A DNA stretch of 58,970 bases, from NCBI GenBank assembly GCA_035689185.1, contig DASSLY010000119.1:1-58970 (forward strand). The letters are read 5' to 3'. The stretch is from DASSLY01 sp035689185 (GTDB lineage Bacteria; Actinomycetota; Actinomycetes; Actinomycetales; Dermatophilaceae). Numbering within the stretch: the stretch's first letter is position 1; every line of letters begins with the position of its first letter. The notes beneath the pieces are model-generated. The model was not told the origin of the DNA. It searched no databases and was given only the letters and a program-made list of their open reading frames with translations. Both the position numbers and the translations under genes were made by a program. This document shows positions 8,128 through 17,800 of the stretch, in pieces.

Positions 8128-9503
8128 CGAAGCCGCACGACCTCGGTGGCCGCGGCCGGGGCGGGCTGCGGGGTCTGCGCCGGCACCGGCCGCCGCGCCT
8201 GGTCGCTGATCCGCAGCAGGATCGCGACCAGCGACCAGTTGGCCAGCAGCGAGGACCCCCCGTAGGACAGGAACGGCATGGTCAGGCCGGTCAGCGGGAT
8301 GACCCGGGTGACCCCGCCGACGACGACGAAGCACTGCAGCGCCATCGAGAAGGACAGCCCCACCGCGAGCAGCTTGCCGAACCCGTCGCGCACGCCGATC
8401 GCGGTGCGCAGGCCGCGCTCGACCATGAGCACGTAGAGCAGCAGCAGCGCCATCAGCCCGACCAGGCCGAGCTCCTCGCCGAAGCTGGGCACGACGAAGT
8501 CGCTCTCCGGGAAGTAGGTCAGCTCCGGGTGGCCCCGCCCCAGCCCGGTGCCGAGCAGGCCGCCGCTGGCCATCCCCATCAGCCCCTGCACCAGCTGGTC
8601 GCTGACCTGCAGCGCCTTGGCGGAGAACGGGTCCAGCCAGAGCAGCACCCGCTGCTGGACGTGGTCGAACAACAGGTATGCGGTGTACGCGCCGCCGCAG
8701 AACAGCAGCAGGCCGATGGCGATCCACGACCGGCGCTCGGTCGCGACATACAGCATCGCGACGAACAGGCCGAAGAAGAGCAGCGAACTGCCCAGGTCGC
8801 GCTCGAAGACGAGCACCCCGAGGCTGGCCAGCCAGGCCACCATGATCGGTCCGAGGTCGCGGCCCCGGGGCAGGGTGGTGCCGAGCAGCTTCCGCCCGCC
8901 GACGGACAGCACGTCGCGGGTCTGCACGAGGTAGCCGGCGAAGAAGACGGTGAGCAGGATCTTGGCGATCTCTCCCGGCTGCAGGCTGAACGGGCCGACG
9001 CCGATCCAGATCCGCGAGCCGTTGATGTTGCGCCCGATGACGGGGAACAGGGGCAGCAGCAGCAGGAACAGGCCGGCCGCCATGGACAGGAAGGTGAACC
9101 GTCGCAGCCGCCGGTGGTCGCGCACGAGCAGGATGACGGTGACGGCGATCAGCACCGCCAGGGTGCTCCAGACCAGCTGTTTCGGGGCGAGCTGGGTGGC
9201 GAACGGCCGTCCGTAGGCGCGGTCCAGCCGGTGGATCATCACCAGTCCCAGCCCGTTGAGCAGGGTGGCGATGGGCAGCAGCAACGGGTCGGCGTACGAG
9301 GCGCGCCACCGCAGCACCAGGTGGAACGCCAGGGCCAGGCCCAGCACCCCGGCGCCGTAGGTGAACAGGTCCGGGGGGACGGCGTTGTCCAGTGCCATCC
9401 CGACATTGAGGTAGGCCAGCAGCACGATGCCCACGGCGAGCAGCAGCAGCACCAGCTCGACGTTGCGCCGCGTGCGGGGCACGAGGGCGGCGACGGTCGA
9501 CAT
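8124..9503 (-). CDS. rodA: FtsW/RodA/SpoVE family peptidoglycan glycosyltransferase
   Basis: A 459-residue SEDS protein with about twelve membrane helices. SEDS proteins polymerise lipid II and work with a class B PBP, here the overlapping pbpA. Recognisable blocks are MIHRLDRAYG, the GSRIWIGVGPFSLQPGEIAK region (a SEDS hallmark), FERDLGSSLLFFGLF with the catalytic Asp, and the C-terminal TGLTMPFLSYGGSSLLANW. The start is ATG 9503, which overlaps the pstP stop and has GGAGCGG just upstream; extending to the GTG-side start at 9551 would bury it in pstP. Confidence 0.94.
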   Translation of the reverse strand: MSTVAALVPRTRRNVELVLLLLAVGIVLLAYLNVGMALDNAVPPDLFTYGAGVLGLALAFHLVLRWRASYADPLLLPIATLLNGLGLVMIHRLDRAYGRPFATQLAPKQLVWSTLAVLIAVTVILLVRDHRRLRRFTFLSMAAGLFLLLLPLFPVIGRNINGSRIWIGVGPFSLQPGEIAKILLTVFFAGYLVQTRDVLSVGGRKLLGTTLPRGRDLGPIMVAWLASLGVLVFERDLGSSLLFFGLFVAMLYVATERRSWIAIGLLLFCGGAYTAYLLFDHVQQRVLLWLDPFSAKALQVSDQLVQGLMGMASGGLLGTGLGRGHPELTYFPESDFVVPSFGEELGLVGLMALLLLYVLMVERGLRTAIGVRDGFGKLLAVGLSFSMALQCFVVVGGVTRVIPLTGLTMPFLSYGGSSLLANWSLVAILLRISDQARRPVPAQTPQPAPAAATEVVRLR

Positions 9504-10783
9504 CAGCCGCTCCGGTCGCAGGCCTGGCCCCGGGTGCGGTCGTTCTGGCACTGGATCGCCTCGACCCGCAGGTCGGTCACCAGCTTGCGCGCGTCCCCCA
9601 GGTCGGCGACACCGACCCCGGCCTTGACCTTGGTGCGGTAGAAGTCCGGCAGGTCGGCCAGCAACACGTCGCTGGACTCCAGGGTCGAGGCGGCCCGGAA
9701 CGGGCCGAGCTGCTGCGGCAGCCCGCGGAAGACGGTGACGAACCCGCGCTGCTCGCCGACGAAGAACTGGCGCTGGGACCAGTCGTATGCCGCATACGCC
9801 CCGCCTGCGAGCACGACCAGCACCAGGCTCGCCAGGAGCAGCCGGCGGGCGACGCGCGAGCCGCGGCTGCGCGGGCCCTCCTCGGCGAGCTGGACCGGCA
9901 CCTCGTCGTCGTGCTCCGGCAGTTCCCCCGTGGCCTCCCGGCGCAGGCTGGCGGCCTTCTCCGCCGGCGACTGCTGCGGCAGCGGGGCGGTGCGCTCAGG
10001 CCCGCGCCGTTCAGCGGCCGCGCCGACGATCTCCGGGTTGGTCTCGGTGCGCTCCGAGCCGTCGACGACGTCGGCGACGACGCAGGTGACGTTGTCCGGG
10101 GCGCCGGCCTTTAGGGCGAGGCCGACCAGGCGCTCGGTCGCCTCGCGGGGGTCGGACGCCGCGACCAGGACCTCGGCGATGGTGTCCCGGCCGACGTAGT
10201 CGGACAGGCCGTCGGAGCAGATGAGGTAACGGTCCCCGATCCGGGCCTCCCGCAACGACAGGTCCGGCTCGTCGCTCGGATGGCCGGTCAGGACCCGGGT
10301 GACCAGGCTGCGCTGAGGGTGGTGCTCCGCGTCGGCCTCGCTGATCCGGCCCTCGTCGACGAGGCTCTGCACGAAGGAGTGGTCCCGGGTGATCTGGCTC
10401 AGCTCGCCGCCGCGCAGCAGGTAGGCCCGGGAGTCGCCGATGTGGGCCATCGCCAGCTTGTTGCTGCCCGTGCGCAGCAGCGCGGTGACGGTGGTGCCCA
10501 TGCCGGCCAGCTCCGGGTTGTCCCGCATCGCGGCGCGCAGGGAGGCGTTGGCCTCGCCGATGCTGGCGGCCAGCCTGGTCAGCGCGTCGTCGCTGCCGAG
10601 GCTGTCGCCGTCCAGGTGGACCAGGTCGCCGACCGTGAGCGAGCTGGCGACGTTGCCGGCGGCGTGGCCGCCCATCCCGTCGGCGATCACGAGCAGGTGC
10701 GGCCCGGCATACCCGGAGTCCTCGTTGCGGGAGCGGACCAGGCCGACGTCGGTGCGGGCGGCGTAGCGCAAGGCGATGGCCAT
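9503..10783 (-). CDS. pstP: PP2C-type Ser/Thr protein phosphatase PstP
   Basis: A 426-residue membrane phosphatase, the antagonist of PknB. The PPM domain spans about residues 5-240 with metal-binding motifs RSRNEDSGY, VIADGMGGHAAG, GDSRAYLLRGGEL, CSDGLSDYV and APDNVTCVV. A variable linker leads to one membrane helix (LLLASLVLVVLAGGAYAAYDW, about residues 312-332) and an extracellular tail of about 95 residues containing FFVGEQRGFVTVFRGLP. It dephosphorylates PknA/PknB-type kinases and their substrates (family knowledge). The gene starts seven bases after fhaB ends. Confidence 0.96.
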   Translation of the reverse strand: MAIALRYAARTDVGLVRSRNEDSGYAGPHLLVIADGMGGHAAGNVASSLTVGDLVHLDGDSLGSDDALTRLAASIGEANASLRAAMRDNPELAGMGTTVTALLRTGSNKLAMAHIGDSRAYLLRGGELSQITRDHSFVQSLVDEGRISEADAEHHPQRSLVTRVLTGHPSDEPDLSLREARIGDRYLICSDGLSDYVGRDTIAEVLVAASDPREATERLVGLALKAGAPDNVTCVVADVVDGSERTETNPEIVGAAAERRGPERTAPLPQQSPAEKAASLRREATGELPEHDDEVPVQLAEEGPRSRGSRVARRLLLASLVLVVLAGGAYAAYDWSQRQFFVGEQRGFVTVFRGLPQQLGPFRAASTLESSDVLLADLPDFYRTKVKAGVGVADLGDARKLVTDLRVEAIQCQNDRTRGQACDRSG

Positions 10784-10789
10784 CCGGGG

Positions 10790-11254
10790 CTACCTGCGCA
10801 GCTCGATGACGGTCTTGCCGATCCGGATGGCGGAGCCGGTGCGGACCAGCTGGCTGGTGGTGACCCGCTGGTCGTCCAGGTAGGTGCCGTTCGTGCTGCC
10901 GAGGTCCTCCAGCACCCAGCCCTCCGGGCCCTGGTAGAGCCGGGCGTGCCGGCCGGAGGCGAAGTCGTCGTCCAGGACGAGCGTGCACTCGGGGTTGCGG
11001 CCCAGCAGCACGCCGCTGGGCTTGAGCGGGACGGTGGTCCCGGTCAGGCCGCCCTGGGTGACCACCATCGTGGTGGGGACCCTCTTGCTCGGCTTCGGCG
11101 TGGCCTGCTTCGGCGCCGCCGCCGGCTCCTGCTTGCGCTTGACCACCCTGGTCCCGTAGAGGTCGCCGCGTAGGACGCCGGCCACGCTGAAGACGAACAC
11201 CCAGAGCAGCACCAGCAGCCCGAGGCGGATGGCGGTGAGGGTCAGCTCGCTCAC
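10790..11254 (-). CDS. fhaB: FHA domain protein FhaB (FipA-like)
   Basis: A 154-residue protein: an N-terminal membrane helix (AIRLGLLVLLWVFVFSVAGVL), a basic linker, and an FHA domain at about 70-150 with the phosphothreonine-binding residues in LLGRNPEC, SGRHARL and GSTNGTYLDD. FHA domains bind pThr made by kinases such as PknB; the mycobacterial homologue links FtsZ and FtsQ under oxidative stress. The GTG start follows fhaA by 13 bases. It belongs to the fhaA-to-pknB operon. Confidence 0.93.
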   Translation of the reverse strand: MSELTLTAIRLGLLVLLWVFVFSVAGVLRGDLYGTRVVKRKQEPAAAPKQATPKPSKRVPTTMVVTQGGLTGTTVPLKPSGVLLGRNPECTLVLDDDFASGRHARLYQGPEGWVLEDLGSTNGTYLDDQRVTTSQLVRTGSAIRIGKTVIELRR

Positions 11255-11267
11255 GGGCGGCGCCCGC

Positions 11268-12170
11268 TCATCGGCGGCCCAGCCGCAGCGTGACCGAGGT
11301 GCGGCCGACGGTGATCCGGTCGCCTTCCTGGACCCGCTGGCTGGTGACCCGCTCGCCGTTGACGTAGGTGCCGTTGGTGCTGCCCAGGTCGCGGATGCTG
11401 ATGGCGAAGTGCGGGCCGTCGGTGGTGACCCGCAGCTCGGTGTGCCGTCGGGAGATGCCCGGGTCGTCCAGCACGATGTCGGCCGACTCGTCCCGGCCGA
11501 GCACGGTGAGCGCGCGAAGCAGTGGGTAGTGCTCGCCGTCGATGTCCAGCCAGGGCCGCTCGGCGGCGTTCACCACGGGGCGTTCGGGGCGTTCGGCGCG
11601 TTCGGCGCGTTCGTGGCGTTCCTGGCGGGTGGCCTTCGGCTCCTCGCTGATGGGCGAGGGGATGGCCGCAGGAGGTGGCGCGGGGACCGGCGCGGGGGGC
11701 TTGGCGGGGGCCGGGGCCGGCGTTGGCCCCGGGGCCGCCTTCGGCTTCGCGGGCGGGGTCCTGGCCGGGGCCCTGGGCTCGGGCGTCACCGGGTCCTCGA
11801 CCTTGGCGGTGCTGGGCCGGACCCGGAAGACGCCGGTCTCCAGCTCGTCGTGGCTGGCGAAGCTCACCTGGATCCGCCCGCCGGGGCTGTACCGCTGGGT
11901 CTCCGCGTGCTCCTGCGCCGCCGCCACCAGCTCGTCGGTCAGCACGTCGCTGTATGCGGTGAGCCGGTCGTAGTCGCTGCGCGCCAGCTCGATGGTGAAC
12001 AGGTTGGGCACGATGGTGCGGTCGCGGCCGAGCACGGCGGCCCGGTCGTCCATCGCCCGGCGCATTGCCGCGGCGATCTCGACCGGCTGCACCTCCGCCT
12101 TGAAGGCCCGCGCGAAGGCGCCGTTGACCGCACGCTCGAGCCCGCGCTCGAGCCGGTCGAACAGTCCCAC
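11268..12170 (-). CDS. fhaA: FhaA: DUF3662 and FHA domain protein
   Basis: A 300-residue cytoplasmic protein. The N-terminal DUF3662 domain (about 1-120) begins MGLFDRLERGLERAVNGAFA. A long Pro/Ala/Lys-rich linker contains a short ER(A/H/P) tandem run, coded by near-identical nine-base units at about 11577-11630. The C-terminal FHA domain (about 210-298) has VLGRDESADIVLDD, ISRRHTEL and GSTNGTYVNGERV. FhaA binds phosphorylated partners in wall synthesis; in mycobacteria it binds the MviN/MurJ pseudokinase. GTG 12170 is preceded by AGGGAGG. It is the first gene of the operon, with a possible TACGAT -10 near 12209. Confidence 0.94.
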   Translation of the reverse strand: MGLFDRLERGLERAVNGAFARAFKAEVQPVEIAAAMRRAMDDRAAVLGRDRTIVPNLFTIELARSDYDRLTAYSDVLTDELVAAAQEHAETQRYSPGGRIQVSFASHDELETGVFRVRPSTAKVEDPVTPEPRAPARTPPAKPKAAPGPTPAPAPAKPPAPVPAPPPAAIPSPISEEPKATRQERHERAERAERPERPVVNAAERPWLDIDGEHYPLLRALTVLGRDESADIVLDDPGISRRHTELRVTTDGPHFAISIRDLGSTNGTYVNGERVTSQRVQEGDRITVGRTSVTLRLGRR

Positions 12171-12240
12171 GCTGCCTCCCTGTTTCGCCGGGGTCCGGTC
12201 GTGATCGTATCGGGCGGGGATGGGTGGACCGGGTGCGTGC

Positions 12241-12246
12241 TAGCCT
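12241..12246 (+). promoter_or_regulatory. Possible tRNA-Leu promoter -10
   Basis: TAGCCT (TAnnnT) with an extended TGC just before it, about 70 bases upstream of the tRNA gene. No clear -35 was found, so this is tentative. Confidence 0.3.
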
Positions 12247-12317
12247 GTGGCGCCCTGTTTCTGCCGGCCCCACTGGTTTGGTCCGCAGCGGGGCCTTCCC
12301 CCAGACTGGGGGCACTC

Positions 12318-12400
12318 GCGCGAGTGGCGGAACGGCAGACGCGCTGGCTTCAGGTGCCAGTGTCCGCAAGGACGTGGGGGTTCAAATCCCCCCTCGCGCA
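12318..12400 (+). tRNA. tRNA-Leu (CAG)
   Basis: An 83-base class II tRNA. The acceptor strands GCGCGAG (12318-12324) and CTCGCGC (12393-12399) pair fully, with discriminator A at 12400. The anticodon stem is CTGGC/GCCAG and the loop TTCAGGT gives anticodon CAG at 12351-12353. A long variable arm (around 12361-12375) and a GGGGGTTCAAATCCCCC T-arm are present. The 3' CCA is not encoded. It is the usual tRNA beside fhaA in Actinobacteria and could serve as an integration site for mobile DNA. Confidence 0.96.
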
Positions 12401-12460
12401 CGCATCCCGGCGACTGCGTCATCGGTGACTCAGAGTTGCGTGCACCGGTTCGCGGTCCGA

Positions 12461-12476
12461 TGATATCGTGATATCT
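12461..12476. promoter_or_regulatory. Palindromic operator upstream of vapBC
   Basis: Two GATATC palindromes (12462-12467 and 12470-12475) separated by GT form a near-symmetric AT-rich site about 27 bases before the antitoxin start. VapB-type complexes repress their own operon by binding such sites. The site also overlaps the likely promoter. Confidence 0.6.
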
Positions 12477-12502
12477 CTTGGACTGTGAGGGAGAGTGTCA
12501 CG

Positions 12503-12730
12503 GTGCCGGACATCCTTGTTCGAGGCCTGTCGGCCACGGCCGTGGCGCGTTTCGAGGCCGAGGCGAAGAGTCTCGGTGTCTCGCGAGCCGAAGTGCTGCG
12601 TCGGCACCTTGAAGCCCAGGTGACCCGCGACGAGGCTGGCCCGACGATGACGCCCGCTGACTGGAACCGGTTCGCCGAAGGCTTCGCCGATCTCGCCGAC
12701 CCTGAGGTGATGGGTTCCGCGTGGCGGTGA
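12503..12730 (+). CDS. vapB: VapB/FitA-like antitoxin
   Basis: A 75-residue protein starting VPDILVRGLSATAVARFEAE, with the ribbon-helix-helix DNA-binding head of FitA/VapB antitoxins (LGVSRAEVLRRHLEAQV) and an acidic, Trp-containing tail (TPADWNRFAEGFADLAD) that would wrap the toxin. The GTG at 12503 has GAGGGAGAG seven bases upstream and is preferred to the in-frame GTG at 12485. The 3' end overlaps the toxin gene by ten bases, typical of type II pairs. Confidence 0.87.
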   Translation: MPDILVRGLSATAVARFEAEAKSLGVSRAEVLRRHLEAQVTRDEAGPTMTPADWNRFAEGFADLADPEVMGSAWR

Positions 12731-13134
12731 GGAGTTGGCTCGTCGACAAGTCGGCATTAGTGCGACTGCCGTTCGCGGTGCGGCGGGACGAGTGGCAGTC
12801 GCGGCTGGAGCGGGGCTTGCTCCGCATCACGAACATCACCCGGCTGGAAGTGGGGTTCTCTGCGATATCCGCAGGGATGGCTCGGGAAGCGTCATCGATT
12901 CCGCCGATCTCGCTCATGCCGGTGGAGTACCTCACGCCCGCGATCGAGGCACGGGCATTGGAGGTCCAGCTGATGCTCGCCGAGCGTGGAATCCATCGTG
13001 CGGCCTCCGTGCCCGACCTGCTCGTCGCCGCGACGGCGGAGAAGCTCCGGCTGACCGTTCTCGCTGTCGACAAGGGCTTCGCGCTGATCGCCGAGGTCAC
13101 GGGCCAACGGGTGGAGACTTTGGCCTACCAATGA
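12721..13134 (+). CDS. vapC: VapC family PIN-domain ribonuclease toxin
   Basis: A 137-residue PIN domain. The four acidic residues that bind Mg/Mn are visible: Asp in SWLVDKSAL, Glu in ITRLEVGFS, Asp in SVPDLLVAATAEK and Asp in VLAVDKGFALI. VapC toxins cut tRNA or rRNA when the antitoxin is degraded; the target here is unknown. The frame is intact and the active site complete. GTG 12721 or GTG 12727 could be the start. The pair sits directly downstream of tRNA-Leu beside an hsdR remnant, which suggests an acquired patch. Confidence 0.9.
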   Translation: MAVRSWLVDKSALVRLPFAVRRDEWQSRLERGLLRITNITRLEVGFSAISAGMAREASSIPPISLMPVEYLTPAIEARALEVQLMLAERGIHRAASVPDLLVAATAEKLRLTVLAVDKGFALIAEVTGQRVETLAYQ

Positions 13135-13241
13135 GCGGGCCTGCGTCGCCGTCTCGGAGTTGGTGACCCGGCCGACCCGGTGAACGGACGGGACCTGGCG
13201 CGCACGCTCGTGACCCGCGTCGTGGTCTTCCGAGGAGGCAC

Positions 13242-13472
13242 TTGCCCGGTGACTCGCGCTTCTCGGCCGCGGAGATCCGTTTCATCCAGATGATCGTGGA
13301 GCACCTGACGGCAAACGGCGTCATGGAAGCCCGCCGGCTCTACGAAGCGCCTTTCACCGATTACGCCCCCACCGGGCCCGACTTCCTCTTCGGAGATGAG
13401 GACATCGAGCGGATGATCGTCATCCTCGACCAGGTCCGAGCCCATGCTGCCCCCACCGCCACCGTGGCGTAG
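13242..13472 (+). pseudogene. C-terminal remnant of type I restriction enzyme subunit HsdR
   Basis: A 76-residue frame resembling the extreme C-terminus of HsdR proteins: AEIRFIQMIVEHLTANGVME, RRLYEAPFTDYAPTGPDFLF, IERMIVILDQVRAHA. Intact HsdR is about 1000 residues; none of the nuclease or helicase part is present here, and no hsdM or hsdS lies nearby. It opens at a TTG with GAGGAGG upstream, so it could still be translated. I infer a decayed restriction locus. A small stand-alone protein is less likely. Confidence 0.7.
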
Positions 13473-13515
13473 CGGAGTAGGCCACGAACGGCGCGAGGCC
13501 GACGGCCCGCGCCTG

Positions 13516-13545
13516 ACGGCGCCGCGCCTGACGACGCGGCGCCGT
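13516..13545. terminator. Strong GC hairpin between hsdR remnant and HNH gene
   Basis: ACGGCGCCGCG and CGCGGCGCCGT form a perfect 11-bp stem around an eight-base loop, between a plus-strand and a minus-strand gene that converge. Likely a bidirectional terminator. Confidence 0.55.
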
Positions 13546-13566
13546 GCGCTGCCAGGCGAAGGCCGG

Positions 13567-14775
13567 CTACGGGTCCCAGCTGACCTTGCCGGTGACGACC
13601 TTGCCGGCCAGGTGATGTCGATGCACGTAGGTGTGATGGCGGGCGCAGAGCAGCGCGGCGTTGTCCATGCTGGTCGGCCCGCCGTCGGCCCAGTGGACCA
13701 GGTGGTGGGCATCGCACCACTGCGGTGGGATCCGGCAGTCCCCGAAGGTGCACCCGCCATCGCGCAGCCACAGGGCCTTGACCTGGCCCGGGGAGAACAG
13801 CCGGGTCGAGCGGCCGACGTCAAGCGGGACCGAGTCGGCGCCGAGCACGACCGGCAGCACCGCCGCGTCGCAGGCGATCTTTCGCACCGTCTCGGGTGCC
13901 AGCAGCTGCCCGGGCCGACCGCTCAGCGTGCGTCCCGCGGCGACCCGACGGCACAGCTCCTCGAAGTCCATCGTCAGCACGAGCTGCGTCTTGACCCCGC
14001 GTCCACCCGCGACGGCACCGCGCAGCAGCTCGACCAGCGCCTCGGCGCGGCGGCGGTCGGCACCGCGCAGGTCGGGGCCATCCTCGGTGGAAGGCCGCGG
14101 GGCCGCCAGCGGCGACAGCGCCGACTCCAGGACGGCGGCACCCTCGGGGTCCAGCCGCAGCCGGTACTCCGACATGCCGTCATCGTGGAACGCCTGGGAC
14201 AGCGAGACGCCGAGCCGGAGCTTGTCCTGGTCGCGCTGGAACTCGTCCTCGCCACCGAACCGGGCCAGCAGCGCCGGCCGCAGCGCCCGCACCCGGGAGA
14301 CCTCGCCGGAGGCGGCCAGCGCGACCAGGCTTTCCAGCACCGTGTCGCACACCGCCTGCGAGGCCAGCCGGGGCCTCAGCTTCCCCAGCTCGGTCAGCAC
14401 AGCCGAAGCGAGCGCGACGCGGACCTCTCCCGAGCGGACGGCGGCCGCCAGCGACACGTGGCCGGGCCGGGACAGCGCCTGCACCACCGTGGCCAGGTTG
14501 GCCGCCTCGCCCGGCGTCAGCGACGGGCCGTGCGCCCTGGCCCAAGCGGCCGGGCGGGCCTGCGGTGACTCCGTGACCACGCCCCGCTCGATCGCCTCGC
14601 CGAGCACGCAGACCCGCCCTGCCTCCGCCCTGCGGGCCAGGTCGTCGAGCTCGCCGAACACCGCGCCCAGCTCAGGCGACCCGGCCTCATACAGGCAGTC
14701 GGGCAGCCTCGCGAGCAGGTCGGCAGCCGCGACGACCGCGGCTCGGACCTGCTCCAACGAGGGCCGGTGTTCCAT
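13567..14775 (-). CDS. DUF222 and HNH endonuclease domain protein
   Basis: A 402-residue protein. The N-terminal two thirds are the helical DUF222 domain; the C-terminus is an HNH nuclease with CTFGDCRIPPQWCDAHHLV (Cys pair and HH) and NAALLCARHHTYVH. Such proteins occur in many copies in actinobacterial genomes, some inside rep13E12-type elements, and their role is unsettled. The ATG at 14775 is preceded by TAGGTT with seven bases between, so the mRNA looks leaderless. No mobile-element ends were found around it. Confidence 0.9.
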   Translation of the reverse strand: MEHRPSLEQVRAAVVAAADLLARLPDCLYEAGSPELGAVFGELDDLARRAEAGRVCVLGEAIERGVVTESPQARPAAWARAHGPSLTPGEAANLATVVQALSRPGHVSLAAAVRSGEVRVALASAVLTELGKLRPRLASQAVCDTVLESLVALAASGEVSRVRALRPALLARFGGEDEFQRDQDKLRLGVSLSQAFHDDGMSEYRLRLDPEGAAVLESALSPLAAPRPSTEDGPDLRGADRRRAEALVELLRGAVAGGRGVKTQLVLTMDFEELCRRVAAGRTLSGRPGQLLAPETVRKIACDAAVLPVVLGADSVPLDVGRSTRLFSPGQVKALWLRDGGCTFGDCRIPPQWCDAHHLVHWADGGPTSMDNAALLCARHHTYVHRHHLAGKVVTGKVSWDP

Positions 14776-14782
14776 ACATCCG

Positions 14783-14788
14783 AACCTA
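14783..14788 (-). promoter_or_regulatory. Leaderless -10 of the HNH gene
   Basis: TAGGTT on the minus strand, seven bases before the ATG at 14775. No Shine-Dalgarno is present, so transcription would start at or next to the start codon. Confidence 0.45.
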
Positions 14789-14815
14789 CTTGCGACCCCC
14801 GACAGACCGGTCGGG

Positions 14816-17800
14816 CTACCCGGCCGGCGGCTGGACCACGATGGTGCCCTGGCCGAGCCGGGCGCTGCCGGGTCCGGCCAGCACGACCGTCCCCTCCAGC
14901 TGCCGACCCGCCGCGGCCGGCCCCGACGTGGTGACGGTCACCGAGATCGTTGCGCTGGCCCCGGCGGCCAGGGCGATGGGCGTGGCGTCGGTGACGACTC
15001 CGCCGAGACTGCGGCTGCGGAAGCTGTCGGAGTAGTCGAAGCCGGTAGCGCCGCCGGGCACCGCGAACCCCTCCACCGTGACCATCCACGCGCCCGGCGT
15101 CGGGTTGGTCACCCGCACCGACTCCACCGAGCCCGGGTTGGCGCTCTTGCCGGCCAGCACGCACGTGCCGGTCGTGCAGTTGTAGAGGGACAGGTTGAGG
15201 TTCGCGCCCGGATCGGCGTTGCCGATGCTGGCGGCGACCTCGGTGGAGCCGGTCGTTACCTCGATGGGGTGCTGCTGCTGCTCGTCCTGGGCGATCGTCG
15301 GGTGCACCCGCTGGACACTGACCAGGGAGTCACCGAGCACCCTGACCGTTGTGGCGGCTGCCTGGTTCACGATGCTCCAGCTCAGCGGGGTCGGCGTCTG
15401 GTCGGGCACCGCCGCGGTGAGCGTAGGCGGGTCGAAGGCGACCTTCTGCGACCGCACCGTCAGGGTGTACGGGTTGTCCAGCAGGGGCGTGGTGCGGGCG
15501 GCCTCCACCTCGAACTCCCACACCCCCGGGGTCGGGTTGGCGTAGACCCGCAGGGTCGCGTTGCACAGCTGTGGGTCGTTGATGTTCGTGTAGCAGGACG
15601 TCGGCGCCGTGCTCTCCAGCGGCAGCCCGTACGGGTGGTAGGCGATGAACCGGACCTGGCTGCCGTCGGTGACGCCGGACAGGGCGACGGTGAGGGCGGG
15701 CGTGCCCGGCTCGACGCTCACCGCGATGTTCTGGGTGCGGCTGCGCCCGACCGAGCCGACCTTGACCCGCTCGGCCCTCGGCGCCTCGATGCTGCCCGCC
15801 GCGACGACCGTGGCGGCCACGAACGCGTCCACGCCCGCCGTCTCGGCGGCATCGATGAGCAGCAGAGCCGAGTGGTCGTTCCACTTCGACGTGGCGGTCA
15901 CGGGGATGGTCACCGGGGTGCCGAGCGGCAGGTCCACGAAGGCCGGGGCGCTGAATGTCCCGTCGTTGCCACGCCAGGTCAGGGTATGCCGCTGGGTCTC
16001 GGATGGCCCGCTGGTACGGGTGACCGTCACGTCGTAGGAGTGCGGCACCAGCGGCACCTGGCCGCCCTGCCCGCGGGAGCAGTCGTTGAACAGCCCGGTC
16101 CCGCTGTCCGGGGCCGGCAGCAGGTCGGACAGCGCGGTGCACACGGGAGCGACGACGGTGTAGGTCTGGGTGCCCGGCAGCTGGCTGAGCACGCCCCAGG
16201 CGCCCGGCACGCTGACCAGACCGGCGCCCTGCCCCACCACCGGCGCGCCCGGCAGGAGCGTCGCTGCGGACATGACCGCGGTGCGGATCTGCTGCGGGGT
16301 GACCGACAGCGCGTTCGCCCTCGCGGCCGAGAGGAGCAGGGCCACGGCGCCCGCGGTCTGCGGGGCGGCCATGGACGTGCCGTTCAGCGTCGCGTAGCCG
16401 GCCGGAAGGGTGTAGCCGGTCTCCAGCACGGCCGCACCCGGCTGCCAGAGCGGGGTGGTGGAGATCGCCGACCCGGGCGCGGCGACGTTCGGCTTGAGCC
16501 CGCCGTCCTCGCGCGGTCCACGGGAGGAGAAGTTGAACAGCTGCTGGTCGGCGGCGACCTCGGCCCCGTAGTTGGCCAGCCAGGTGGCCTTGGAGATCGA
16601 GGCGCCGACGGCCAGCACGTCGGCCGCCACCCCCGGATCGCTGACCGAGTTCAGGCCGGGGCCGTTGTTGCCGCCGGACAGGACCAGCTGCACGCCGTAG
16701 TCGTGCACCAGCCGGTTGTACAGCTCGGCCAACCCGCTGCTGCCGTCGTTGACCGCCTGGAGGACGCCCAGGGAGATGTTGACGACGTCGACGCCGCGGT
16801 TCGCGACCAGCTCGACCAGGCCGTTGGTCAGGGCTGCCAGCGAGCAGCCGTCGCCGATGCAGGCCCGGGCCGAGACCAGCTTCGCGCCGGGGGCGACCCC
16901 GTTCATCGACCCCCCGAACAGCCCGTTCGCGGCCGCGATGCCGGCGACGTGGGTGCCGTGCAGCGAACCGATGATGCCGATCCCGACGTAGTCGTTACCG
17001 GCGACGCCACCGACGTCCTCGCGGTACTCGACCGTGAACGGAACCCGCTCTGCGACCTCAGTCTGCGGGTTGTCGGTGCCGAGGTAGCCGAACTGGCGCG
17101 CCTCGACATACGGGCGCAGCACCTGCTCGTCGGTGAAGTCGAGGTCCTGGTCCACGTCGACCCGGATGTCGTGCGTCTCCGGCTCGTAGAGCACGCCCCA
17201 GGTGGCGCCGGTGACCCGGTCGCGGTCGAGGTCGCCGAGGAGTTCGGTCCCGAGGTAGCTGGACTCGCTGATCTGGTTGATCCGGAACGTGCCGGCCGGG
17301 GCGGTCCAGTCCCGCCCGCCGAAGGTGAAGCTGGGCCCGGTGACGGTGACCGGCATCGGCAGCCAGTTCGGGTCCTGGTCGCCGACCGGGTCGGTGGCGT
17401 TGAACCAGTCGACGAGCTTGGGTTCGCCGGTGGTGGTCGTCGCCAGCGCCGGGTGGTCCGGCGTCACCCCGCTGTCCAGGATGCCGATGGTGACACCCCG
17501 CCCGTCCCAGGCCGAGTTGGCCGCCGTGAAGTCCACCGCGCCGATCTCGTTCGTCGGCAGGTACGGGTTGCTGTCCGGTGTGGTCGCGTCGGGGGGCGCA
17601 ACGGCGACCAGCGGGGTGCGGGCGCGTGCGCTGCCGCCCGGCCGGGGGTCCGGGAGCGGGATGGTCTCGTCCAGGTCGACCGCCCGGACGCCTGCCAGCG
17701 CCGCGACTTTCGACACCGCGGCGGTGGGGACCCGCACGTTGAGGTAGCCCACCCGGTCCAACTGCTTCACGGGTCGACCGCCGAGGCGGCGCACGGACGC

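Noticed and set aside
13567..14775. HNH/DUF222 gene as a mobile element
   Set aside because: Such genes can sit in repeats of the rep13E12 type, but no terminal repeats, integrase or target duplication were seen here.
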